Part shown: positions 1 through 5,903 of the stretch, piece after piece
How positions within the stretch are numbered: position 1 is the first letter of the stretch
Layout: the number at the start of each line of letters is the position of its first letter
Assembly (NCBI GenBank): GCA_964631265.1
Contig: CAZVWW010000105.1
Span: 1-8,237 of the forward strand
DNA from: CAZVWW01 sp964631265
Lineage (GTDB): Bacteria > Thermotogota > Thermotogae > MWEM01
Direction of reading: 5' to 3'
Length of the DNA stretch: 8,237 bases
The notes under the pieces: model-generated
Seen by the model: the letters and a program-made list of their open reading frames with translations, nothing else
What the model was told of the DNA's origin: nothing
The model's database searches: none
Position numbers and translations under genes: made by a program

Positions 1-1069
1 AGAACTGTTCCTGTGCACATACGTAAATCCTGAGGGCATCCTTGATACCAAGTCTAAGTCCTTCAAGCGCTGCTTCCCAATATTCATCGATTGTGGTGAA
101 GCGGCCGTAATAGGCATCTTTTGTATATCCGTCAAGCTCTTCATTAGTGTAATTCCAGTTTTCAGGATTGGCGCCACCAGGCATAAAGCCGTACCACGGG
201 GCATACATCTGTGCAACGATGTGTTCCCAGTAACGTCTTGTTGCACCGGCACCCCAACCTTCTGTGTACATGTTCCATTCGTAGTCGGCGGGATTGCTGT
301 AATAGGCTGTTGTGATGGCCTTGGAACGGTCCCAGAGCAGTTCTTCCGCTTTGATTCCGGCCTTTTCGATCTGGTCTGCAACGTAAGCCCCTTCTCTCAT
401 TCTACCGTTCGGGTCGTCAACACGAACCAGAATACCAATTGTAACGGGTTCTCCGTCAAATTCCCAGTATTCTTCACCCTTTACAAGTCTGCCTTCGTTC
501 TCGGGAAGAGCGGCGGCCTTTTCCATGGCCATTGTGATGTCCGCGATAGCAGCTTCCTCGTCACCCTCGGGGGTGAAGCCGAATTCGTCTGCCACTTTGT
601 TGTATTTCATCGTTCCGGGCTGTCCCGGAGTGGCCATGCAATACATCGGGAATCCCGCACCACCGAGGATCTCATCCACGATGTATTTTCTGTCAATCAG
701 GAAGTTTAAGGCGAATCTGACTTCTCTGATGGCAAACGGGTTGAAGAGTGTTTCTCCATCTTTTTCCACCTGGTAAGGTGCCTTACCGGGATAGTTGTTG
801 ATGTTCAGTGACCATGAACCGGATGGAACGGCATAAATATCCAGTTTTTCACGATCTGATGCTGACATACCGTACAGCTGTGGTCCCTGTACACCATAGG
901 CGAAAACATCCGTGATTCCCTCCGCCGTGTCCTTGAGTCCGATCTCCTCTTTCATCCTTGTGTTGATGTAAACTTTGTCTACAAAAGGTCCCTTCATTTC
1001 TTCGGCAATGGTGAATGTAACCATCGCAACGAAGATGAACAAAACTAACAACGCAACTTTTCTCTGCAT
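1..1069 (-). CDS. ABC transporter substrate-binding protein, family 5 (peptide/oligosaccharide type), C-terminus cut by window edge
   Basis: Periplasmic binding protein that would deliver a solute, probably a peptide or oligosaccharide, to an ABC permease outside the window. The frame is open from the ATG at 1069 to the left edge (356 codons, no stop), so the C-terminus is missing. Residues 1-22 form a signal peptide (MQRK, a hydrophobic core, then a TIA-EE cleavage site). There is no lipobox Cys, so it is probably soluble or held by its uncleaved N-terminus. Family 5 features are the NPFAIREVRFALNFLIDRKY segment, EWNMYTEGWGAG and the aromatic-rich WYGFMPGG region. The mature protein begins almost at once with FVDKVYINTR, which in ordinary family 5 proteins lies well inside the chain, so this is a short-N-terminus subfamily. 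AAAGGAGG (1085-1078) sits 8 nt before the ATG. It has its own promoter and appears separate from the upstream operon. The ligand cannot be read from sequence. Confidence 0.88.
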   Translation of the reverse strand, partial: MQRKVALLVLFIFVAMVTFTIAEEMKGPFVDKVYINTRMKEEIGLKDTAEGITDVFAYGVQGPQLYGMSASDREKLDIYAVPSGSWSLNINNYPGKAPYQVEKDGETLFNPFAIREVRFALNFLIDRKYIVDEILGGAGFPMYCMATPGQPGTMKYNKVADEFGFTPEGDEEAAIADITMAMEKAAALPENEGRLVKGEEYWEFDGEPVTIGILVRVDDPNGRMREGAYVADQIEKAGIKAEELLWDRSKAITTAYYSNPADYEWNMYTEGWGAGATRRYWEHIVAQMYAPWYGFMPGGANPENWNYTNEELDGYTKDAYYGRFTTIDEYWEAALEGLRLGIKDALRIYVCAQEQF

Positions 1070-1077
1070 CCAGTATT

Positions 1078-1085
1078 CCTCCTTT
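1078..1085 (-). promoter_or_regulatory. Strong Shine-Dalgarno site for the substrate-binding protein
   Basis: AAAGGAGG lies 8 nt upstream of the ATG at 1069 and fixes that start. A short hairpin in the leader lies 9 nt further upstream. Confidence 0.85.
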
Positions 1086-1094
1086 AAAGATTAA

Positions 1095-1110
1095 TAGTGC
1101 CTACGCACCA
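1095..1110 (-). other. Small leader hairpin upstream of the binding-protein RBS
   Basis: On the minus strand TGGTGC-GTAG-GCACTA can fold into a 6-bp stem, including one G-U pair, with a 4-nt loop. It lies in the predicted 5' leader (about 90 nt long), 9 nt ahead of the Shine-Dalgarno site. It could stabilise the mRNA or modulate translation. The stem is short and could be chance. Confidence 0.3.
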
Positions 1111-1153
1111 ATGTGATTGAAACCTGTGTCGAAGAATTTTCTAATGTTCTTTC

Positions 1154-1175
1154 GTCATCCTATGACATTATATCA
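1154..1175 (-). promoter_or_regulatory. Extended -10 promoter with operator-like palindrome for the binding-protein gene
   Basis: TGATATAAT (1175-1167) is a perfect extended -10 element. No good -35 lies 16-18 nt upstream, as is common for extended -10 promoters. Directly after the -10 comes GTCAT-AGG-ATGAC (1166-1154), an inverted repeat with perfect 5-bp arms that would cover the transcription start at about 1160. A regulator bound there could block initiation, which would suit a substrate-inducible transporter gene. The promoter is inferred from sequence, and the operator role is a guess from position and symmetry. Confidence 0.55.
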
Positions 1176-1230
1176 TAAAATTTGTCAAAGCGCCTTAATA
1201 TAATACGGCATACGAACTATATAAAGTTAT

Positions 1231-1250
1231 AAACTGGAACTTTCCGGTTT
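1231..1250. repeat. 20-bp near-palindrome between yraN and the binding-protein gene (weak terminator or operator)
   Basis: AAACTGGAA-CT-TTCCGGTTT has 9-bp arms with one mismatch around a 2-nt centre. As minus-strand RNA it can form an AAACCGG/CCAGUUU stem with one C-A mismatch and a 6-nt loop. The following sequence is only moderately U-rich (UUUAUAACUUUAUAUAG). It is therefore a poor intrinsic terminator for the preceding operon, and it may equally be a protein-binding dyad about 60-70 bp upstream of the -10 of the next gene. Confidence 0.35.
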
Positions 1251-1308
1251 AAGTAAAATTTCGTGAAAGGTTATATTTGAAGCTTATCCTTATTGATTGC
1301 AAAATATT

Positions 1309-1668
1309 TCATAATACATCTTCAAAATGTTCGATTGTCATATCCGGTTCTGTGATCGAGAGTACATCAAGACGGGCGAACCCAAAACGGGGCTTCTTGA
1401 AATGGATATAATGGTCAATGGCCTTTTTTAATTTACTCAGCTTCTTTTCATCAACCCTTAAGAAGGGCATTGAATTCTTTTGACCACCCTTGACCTCAAC
1501 AAAGACCAGTTCATCTTTCTTTCGGCAGATAATATCAATCTCTCCCAGACGGGTCCTGTAATTTTGCTCAAGGATCTTATATCCTGACTTTTTCAAATAT
1601 CGAACCGCCGTGGCTTCAAATCGCCTGCCTTTGTTAAGATTGTCTTTCCCGGTCTTTTTCAGAAACAA
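1309..1668 (-). CDS. yraN: YraN / UPF0102 family nuclease-like protein
   Basis: Small cytoplasmic protein of the UPF0102 family, which has a restriction-endonuclease-like (PD-(D/E)XK) fold and no firmly established role. The 119 residues match the family's usual length. Visible signature: E18 in KGRRFEATAV, the GYKILEQNYRTR stretch (29-40), GEID (42-45), and LVFVEVKGG with E58 and K60. D45, E58 and K60 are the expected metal-site positions. Translation starts at a TTG (1668), supported by AAAGGAGGG (1685-1677) 8 nt upstream. Both lie inside the 3' end of gatC, overlapping it by 35 nt, so the two are likely coupled. It is the last gene of its operon. Family assignment is secure, the biochemical role is not. 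Confidence 0.9.
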   Translation of the reverse strand: MFLKKTGKDNLNKGRRFEATAVRYLKKSGYKILEQNYRTRLGEIDIICRKKDELVFVEVKGGQKNSMPFLRVDEKKLSKLKKAIDHYIHFKKPRFGFARLDVLSITEPDMTIEHFEDVL

Positions 1669-1933
1669 CGATTCGTCCCTCCTTTATATCGGGGGCGAGG
1701 TCTTGAATCTCTCTGTAATCACTCGACTCACATTCTGTGTCATCATAAAAAACATCCTTCTTCATAACGGGAGATACCATTGGGCGACTCCCCGCGGTAT
1801 CTATATCTTTCAGTCTCTGAAAAGAATTCACCATTCTTTCCAGGTCTTCTCTTATGCTCACTCTCTCTTCTTTGGTCAGTTCAAGACGAGCCAGACTTTC
1901 AAGCCTTCTCAGGAAAACCTCATCGATCGTCAT
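1634..1933 (-). CDS. gatC: Asp-tRNA(Asn)/Glu-tRNA(Gln) amidotransferase subunit C
   Basis: GatC is the small subunit that clamps GatA and GatB in the GatCAB complex. That complex amidates mischarged Glu-tRNA(Gln) or Asp-tRNA(Asn), so its presence suggests indirect charging of Gln and/or Asn. The 99 residues are normal length. Family marks: N-terminal helix with LARLELTKEE (14-23), the second helix ending in LKDIDT, then SRPM (49-52) and the extended C-terminal segment with an AP pair (QDLAPDIKEG). The ATG at 1933 overlaps the csrA end by 14 nt, with GGTGA (1946-1942) 8 nt upstream. gatA and gatB are not adjacent in this window. Sitting between csrA and yraN in a flagellar-regulatory operon is an unusual setting for this gene. 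Confidence 0.87.
   Translation of the reverse strand: MTIDEVFLRRLESLARLELTKEERVSIREDLERMVNSFQRLKDIDTAGSRPMVSPVMKKDVFYDDTECESSDYREIQDLAPDIKEGRIVVSEKDRERQS
1677..1685 (-). promoter_or_regulatory. Shine-Dalgarno site selecting the TTG start of yraN
   Basis: AAAGGAGGG lies inside the gatC coding region, 8 nt before TTG at 1668. No ATG or GTG is as well placed, so the site decides the start. Confidence 0.8.
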
Positions 1934-2171
1934 CTGTTAAATCACCAAAGATCTTACCAATTTTTTTGATCTTCTCCTTGTCCGCGGCAGCCTCAATATT
2001 CTCTCTGTGAACCTGTCTGTAGAGTTCTTCACGATAGATGGGAAACTTTCCGGGAGCATCCATCCCCAATTTGACCGACCGTCCATCTATACCGACAACC
2101 TTTACCGTTATCCGTCCTTCAGGTGTTTCGATGTAGATCTCTTCATCGATCTTTCTGTTTAAGACAAGCAT
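1920..2171 (-). CDS. csrA: Carbon storage regulator CsrA (RNA-binding translational repressor)
   Basis: CsrA is a homodimeric protein that binds GGA motifs in mRNA leaders and blocks ribosome access. In FliW-containing bacteria its main known target is flagellin mRNA. Sequence marks: MLVLNRK start (L4 and R6 conserved), the VKLGMDAP strand (33-40) and the IYREELY motif (45-51) with the RNA-contacting Arg47. At 83 residues it is longer than enterobacterial CsrA (61). It carries the C-terminal extension typical of FliW-antagonised CsrA, including N58, which aligns with Bacillus subtilis N55, needed for FliW binding. The usual Gly in the N-terminal RKxGE motif is Asp here (RKIDEE). Its ATG shares one base with the fliW stop (TAATG), and GGTGA lies 6 nt upstream. 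Confidence 0.96.
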   Translation of the reverse strand: MLVLNRKIDEEIYIETPEGRITVKVVGIDGRSVKLGMDAPGKFPIYREELYRQVHRENIEAAADKEKIKKIGKIFGDLTDDDR

Positions 2172-2644
2172 TAATTATCACCATCCGTTTTTTGGCCGGA
2201 CAGCTTTTTGGATCGTTTCATCTCTTCTTTTATCGAATGACGGAGATTATAACGGCTCTTCTGCGGGATGTACTGGATCCCCTGATTATTCTCCAGATTG
2301 ATGATAACCGGAGCGGCCAGATTGATGGTCAGATCTTGGGGGTTTGTTCCGGGTATCCTGACAATTCCCAGAACGAGGATCTTTTCCTTGTCTTCTATAC
2401 CAAGAAATTCCAAGAGGTCTTTTGGGATGTTGAGATCGTAGTCTTTCCTCACGAGCCAGGGATCCATAACCGGCAGTGAGATCGTCTCATTTTCGAGTGA
2501 TACCAGCCATTGGATGGGATGTGTTTCATTCAGTGCTATTAGAGCAAAACGCCGAAGCTCTTCAAATCCGGGTAATCCACGATTAAAAACAAGGATGTCC
2601 TCATCGAGGACATCCAGTTCACCGACATTGGTCTTTATTTTCAT
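2171..2644 (-). CDS. fliW: Flagellar assembly factor FliW (CsrA antagonist, flagellin-binding)
   Basis: FliW binds either flagellin or CsrA. When flagellin is exported, freed FliW sequesters CsrA by a non-competitive allosteric mechanism and flagellin translation resumes. The protein is 157 aa from the ATG at 2644. Family features are FNRGLPGFEELRRFALIAL (43-61 if counted from a longer in-frame ATG at 2713, 20-38 from the chosen start), WLVSLEN, the MDPWLVRKDY segment, and the NLAAPVIINLENNQGIQYI C-terminal strand region. I chose the start at 2644 because it makes an ATGA overlap with the preceding gene, has GAGGG 6 nt upstream and matches family length. The longer reading would run 73 bases into the preceding gene with an unrelated N-terminus. 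It is immediately followed by csrA, the classical pair. Confidence 0.95.
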   Translation of the reverse strand: MKIKTNVGELDVLDEDILVFNRGLPGFEELRRFALIALNETHPIQWLVSLENETISLPVMDPWLVRKDYDLNIPKDLLEFLGIEDKEKILVLGIVRIPGTNPQDLTINLAAPVIINLENNQGIQYIPQKSRYNLRHSIKEEMKRSKKLSGQKTDGDN

Positions 2645-3417
2645 TGACTGCCCTCTGAATAGCCGAGCTTTTCCGGATGGGCCAGTAGATCGGCCGTTTC
2701 CAACACAAGCCACTGGGCGGCATCCGCATACTGTTCAATTCTGAAATACTGCTCCTCAGTAATACCCGGTTCCTTTGTCGCGACGATCAGGAGCCCAATT
2801 GTTAACTCCCCGTTTTTAAGCGGATATGCAAAGTAGCCTCTGACGCCGGCCTTTTTCTGATAAGCCTCGGCAAGATCTTTGTTATATTCCGACTCAATGA
2901 CTCTTCTGATATTGGTCGTAAAATAGCCTTTGCCCTCGTTAAACGCCTTAGTGAAGACACTCTCGTTCTTAACCAGATCAAAATCCCTTTGAATAAAGTT
3001 CTCCGGATTGCCCACTGCATCAGGTTCTGAAAAGCGATTCTCGATAAAGATATAGGGGATGAGCGTGTTACCGTTGGTCCAGTTCTTCGTATATATTCCA
3101 ACGAAATTATAGCCTTCTCTGTAAAGCAGGGAGGTTATCAGATCCTTCAGCTGATCCCATCTTTCTACGTTATATTTGCCTTCGGGATTCTCCGCCGTTT
3201 TCCACAGATAATTATCCAGATCATCGTATTCCTCAACATCGTTATGAATCGTGTCGAGGAGCAGTGCAAGTTCAAGCGGCTCATTGTGTTCGTATTCCAT
3301 GCCCTCGACCTTGACTTCCACCAGCCAGTCTGAGAACCCCGTGATCGCGACTGATAGAATCAACACGGCCATTATTGCCCTTCTGAGCCCAATAGACTCT
3401 TTGAATCTCTCTTTCAT
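2641..3417 (-). CDS. Membrane-anchored GAF-like sensor protein of unknown function, first gene of the fliW-csrA operon
   Basis: I do not recognise a named family. The 258 residues begin with a short basic stretch (MKERFKESIGLRR), then one hydrophobic segment at about 14-31 that reads as a signal anchor. The remaining ~225 residues would then lie outside the cytoplasmic membrane. The region from about 90 looks like a GAF/Cache-type sensory fold: NFVGIYTKNW, a helical middle, VRGYFAYPL, then GELTIGLLIVATKEPG and a final amphipathic helix (EEQYFRIEQYADAAQWLVLE) as in GAF C-termini. No kinase, GGDEF, HAMP or methyl-accepting domain follows, so no output module is visible. The ATG at 3417 has GGAGG 7 nt upstream. 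Its stop overlaps the fliW ATG (ATGA), so translation is probably coupled, which suggests a role linked to the FliW-CsrA switch. The fold call is by eye and moderate; the topology prediction is fairly good. Confidence 0.75.
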   Translation of the reverse strand: MKERFKESIGLRRAIMAVLILSVAITGFSDWLVEVKVEGMEYEHNEPLELALLLDTIHNDVEEYDDLDNYLWKTAENPEGKYNVERWDQLKDLITSLLYREGYNFVGIYTKNWTNGNTLIPYIFIENRFSEPDAVGNPENFIQRDFDLVKNESVFTKAFNEGKGYFTTNIRRVIESEYNKDLAEAYQKKAGVRGYFAYPLKNGELTIGLLIVATKEPGITEEQYFRIEQYADAAQWLVLETADLLAHPEKLGYSEGSQ

Positions 3418-3472
3418 GTTAAACCCTCCAAAATATTATTTTCTTTCTTTTTTCTCTTAATTTATCAGCTCA

Positions 3473-3481
3473 ATTATACCA
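3473..3481 (-). promoter_or_regulatory. Extended -10 promoter of the sensor-fliW-csrA-gatC-yraN operon
   Basis: TGGTATAAT (3481-3473) is a perfect extended -10 element in the 98-bp spacer after the protease gene. The -35 region is weak. The predicted start at about 3466 gives a leader of about 49 nt, purine-rich and ending in GGAGGG before the ATG at 3417. A single dyad-like sequence lies directly upstream. The element looks vegetative rather than sigma-28-like. Confidence 0.5.
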
Positions 3482-3485
3482 TTTT

Positions 3486-3506
3486 GATCATTCTGATTGA
3501 ATCATC
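3486..3506. repeat. Imperfect dyad over the -35 region of the fliW-csrA operon promoter
   Basis: GATCATTC-TGATT-GAATCATC has 8-bp arms with one mismatch around 5 nt, and contains the perfect short palindrome TGATTGAATCA (3494-3504). It ends 5 bp upstream of the TG of the extended -10, where an activator or repressor could act. It has no U-tract, so it is not a convincing terminator for the protease gene. Its function is unknown. Confidence 0.35.
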
Positions 3507-3515
3507 ATCGGCTTT

Positions 3516-5885
3516 TTATTTTCCCTTTTTTTCTTTCTCCTCACTATCGTGTTCCTGCTGGGAGATCTTATGGGCCTTTTCAAGTGTCTTCATGACGTGG
3601 TAATTAACACTGTCCTTTGTATATTTTCCGTTCTTATTGAGCTTTCCAGCCTCTTTCCCCGTCATAATCCCGATCACTTCATCTATGGTCTCGACCGTCC
3701 AGAGGTGGAAGTTGTCTTCCTGAATATCCTTTAGCACTTCATCTTTCAGGATCAGCGAATCGAGGTTCCCCTGAGGAACGATAACCCCCTGTTGACCGTT
3801 CAACCCTTTGTTTTTGCAGGCCCGATAAAAGCCTTCGACCTTTTCACTGATCCCGCCAACCGGTTGTATGTCCCCTTTCTGGCTCATTGAACCGGTGACG
3901 GCAATCTCCTGTTTGATTCCAATACCACTGATTGAGGAAATGAGGGCCACCGTTTCGGCAACCGTTGCACTGTCTCCGTCTATGGTGCCATAGGTCTGTT
4001 CAAATGAAGTGGTTGCTTTGAGGGATAGTGGTATTTTCTTGGAATAGCGTGCTTCAAAGAAACTCTCAAGCGTCATGACCGCCTTTTTATAGATCTTGCC
4101 GCTCATGTCCACTTCACGCTGAATATCGACAAGACCGGTACTGGCAACTGAGTAATCGGCCGTTATTCTGGCCGGGATACCAAAGTCAAAATCGCCCGTA
4201 CTGATAATACTCAGCCCGTTTGTCTCGCCGGTCTTTTCGCCCGCTGTGTTGATGATGATCTCGTTGTTTTCTATCATCTCATGAATCTTTTCCATGTCAA
4301 GGCTCAGTCTCTTCTCTTTGATTCTGATGGTCTCTTTGATAATATCGGCGTTTATTTGCTTGAGCTGCTGTTTTTCAGCGATTCGATTCGATTCGATGAG
4401 GAGATCGGTCAGACGGCTGAAATGGGTCGAGAGTTTTCTTCTGGAGCCGGATAGCCGGACGGAGAAAGCGAGTACCTCTTTAACGGCCTCTGAATCAAGC
4501 GGCATCAGGTCTTTCTCCTGAACGACGCTGTGAAGGAAATTCAGCATCAGGTGCCGGTTTCCCTCTTTGTTCTCCAATTCATAATCAAATTCAGCCTTGA
4601 TCCTGAAGAGTTTTTCGAAATCCGGGTCCAGTTGATAAAGCAGATCATAAAGATGGGGTTCCCCAATCAGAATCACCTTCAAGTCCAACGGGATCGGACT
4701 TGGCTTGATGGTGGCCAGTGATGAATACCCTGTCCGGCTTTCGATATTTTCGACGGTAATCTTCTCCGAGTATAGAATCTTCTTGAGGGTATCCCAGACA
4801 TAGATATCCCGGAGGAGGTCCTTTGCCTCGATGACGATATACCCGCCGTTGGCTCTGTGAATTGAGCCGGATTTGATTAAGGTGTGATCGGTATAGAGAT
4901 ATCCGTTCTTTGACAGGTATTCAATCTTGCCGAAGAGGTTTGAGTAGGTCGGATTGATCTCAGTAATCCTTGGCGCTCCGTTATAATTGGAATGGTCAAC
5001 AAACACATTGATCTGATATCTTTGAAAGAGATTGGTGGCCTGTTTCTCATCATCCCCGGTGATCAACGAAAGATTCTCAAGTATATCCTCCTGCATCCTG
5101 TCGAGGTGGTCCAGCAGATCCCCGTATGCTTTGTACGTTTTCTTTATCTTGTCAAACGCCGGTTTTATGGCAAATTCAGCACTTTCACGGTTTAATTTCT
5201 CAACCTCATCCTGATAATCATTCTGTAACAACCGGGTTCGATGCAGATACCCTTCCACAATATGCTTGACCTTCTGTGAATTCTCCTCATACTGCTTTCT
5301 TTCTTCCTCGGGAAGCTCGTTCACTTCTTCCTGTTTTAATTTCTTTCCATCCTTTAAAGGTACGGTCATGATCCCGTTTGGAGCAACCTGTAGCGCGTAT
5401 CCCAGTTTTTTGGCCTTCTCGGTTATCTCGTCCCAGAGTTCTTTCTGTTTTTTATCGTACTCGGCCTTCAACTCCTGGGCTTTCTCCTGATAGACATCAC
5501 TCTCAAAGAGATTGTCCAGCGCCTTCAGGATCTCTTCGAGGAGCTTTTCAAAATCCTTTTTCAGTCTTTTGGCCGTTCCGGCCTTCAAGGAGATGGCGTT
5601 GGGCGACCACTGATCCTCAAAGTTATAGACATATATCCAGTCATCGGGGATTTCCTTTTCTTTCGCAATATCTTCTACAAGCTGCTTAACAAAGGTTCTC
5701 CGTCCTGTCCCGGTATGACCGACCACAAAGATGTTGTAATCCCTCGACTGAATATCGAATCCGGCCTCCATTGCTTCAAAAGCCCGCTCATGGGCCTTTG
5801 CACAATCAAATGCCTCCACCTTTTCCGTTGCTTGAAAATTGATTCCTTTAAACAGTTCAATATCCTCATATTTGACTTTCTTCAA
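3516..5885 (-). CDS. Lon-like protease of the LonB/LonC group (AAA_32 plus Lon_C domains)
   Basis: Cytoplasmic S16-family protease, 789 aa from the TTG at 5885. Domain order: AAA-like domain with a P-loop-like GHTGTGRRT (56-64); a long charged helical insertion, likely coiled coil (about 105-275); the HRANGGYIVIEAKDLL Walker B-like region (about 343-358) and LKVILIGEP; an AAA lid; then the Lon proteolytic domain (about 555-740). The catalytic dyad is Ser639 in DGDSA and Lys682 in GGISEK, 43 residues apart as in E. coli Lon. The P-loop has Arg where the nucleotide-binding Lys is expected, as in LonC-type relatives, so ATPase activity is doubtful. An upstream ATG (5954) would add 23 residues inside tlyA. 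I prefer TTG because AAAAAGGGGGG ends 7 nt before it and the family N-terminus fits. It follows tlyA by 16 nt and is the last gene before the next promoter. Confidence 0.92.
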   Translation of the reverse strand: MKKVKYEDIELFKGINFQATEKVEAFDCAKAHERAFEAMEAGFDIQSRDYNIFVVGHTGTGRRTFVKQLVEDIAKEKEIPDDWIYVYNFEDQWSPNAISLKAGTAKRLKKDFEKLLEEILKALDNLFESDVYQEKAQELKAEYDKKQKELWDEITEKAKKLGYALQVAPNGIMTVPLKDGKKLKQEEVNELPEEERKQYEENSQKVKHIVEGYLHRTRLLQNDYQDEVEKLNRESAEFAIKPAFDKIKKTYKAYGDLLDHLDRMQEDILENLSLITGDDEKQATNLFQRYQINVFVDHSNYNGAPRITEINPTYSNLFGKIEYLSKNGYLYTDHTLIKSGSIHRANGGYIVIEAKDLLRDIYVWDTLKKILYSEKITVENIESRTGYSSLATIKPSPIPLDLKVILIGEPHLYDLLYQLDPDFEKLFRIKAEFDYELENKEGNRHLMLNFLHSVVQEKDLMPLDSEAVKEVLAFSVRLSGSRRKLSTHFSRLTDLLIESNRIAEKQQLKQINADIIKETIRIKEKRLSLDMEKIHEMIENNEIIINTAGEKTGETNGLSIISTGDFDFGIPARITADYSVASTGLVDIQREVDMSGKIYKKAVMTLESFFEARYSKKIPLSLKATTSFEQTYGTIDGDSATVAETVALISSISGIGIKQEIAVTGSMSQKGDIQPVGGISEKVEGFYRACKNKGLNGQQGVIVPQGNLDSLILKDEVLKDIQEDNFHLWTVETIDEVIGIMTGKEAGKLNKNGKYTKDSVNYHVMKTLEKAHKISQQEHDSEEKEKKGK

Positions 5886-5892
5886 TTTGAGA

Positions 5893-5903
5893 CCCCCCTT
5901 TTT
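5893..5903 (-). promoter_or_regulatory. Shine-Dalgarno site selecting the TTG start of the Lon-like protease
   Basis: AAAAAGGGGGG overlaps the last two bases of the tlyA stop and lies 7 nt before the TTG at 5885. The alternative ATG at 5954 has only CGGG directly abutting it and no usable spacing. Confidence 0.7.

Noticed and set aside
221..709. Plus-strand 162-codon open frame
   Set aside because: Antisense to the binding-protein gene, Cys/Phe-rich without family features, no ribosome site. The same holds for all other plus-strand frames in the window.
1183..1188. Perfect TTGACA as a -35 box
   Set aside because: Only 10 nt from the TATAAT at 1172-1167, and nothing like a -10 lies 16-18 nt downstream.
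1199..1204. TATAAT on the plus strand in the spacer
   Set aside because: No plus-strand gene lies downstream. It is part of an A/T-rich stretch.
2641..2713. Longer FliW start at 2713
   Set aside because: Adds 23 residues that are an out-of-frame reading of the preceding gene. The ATG at 2644 has an RBS, an ATGA overlap and family length.
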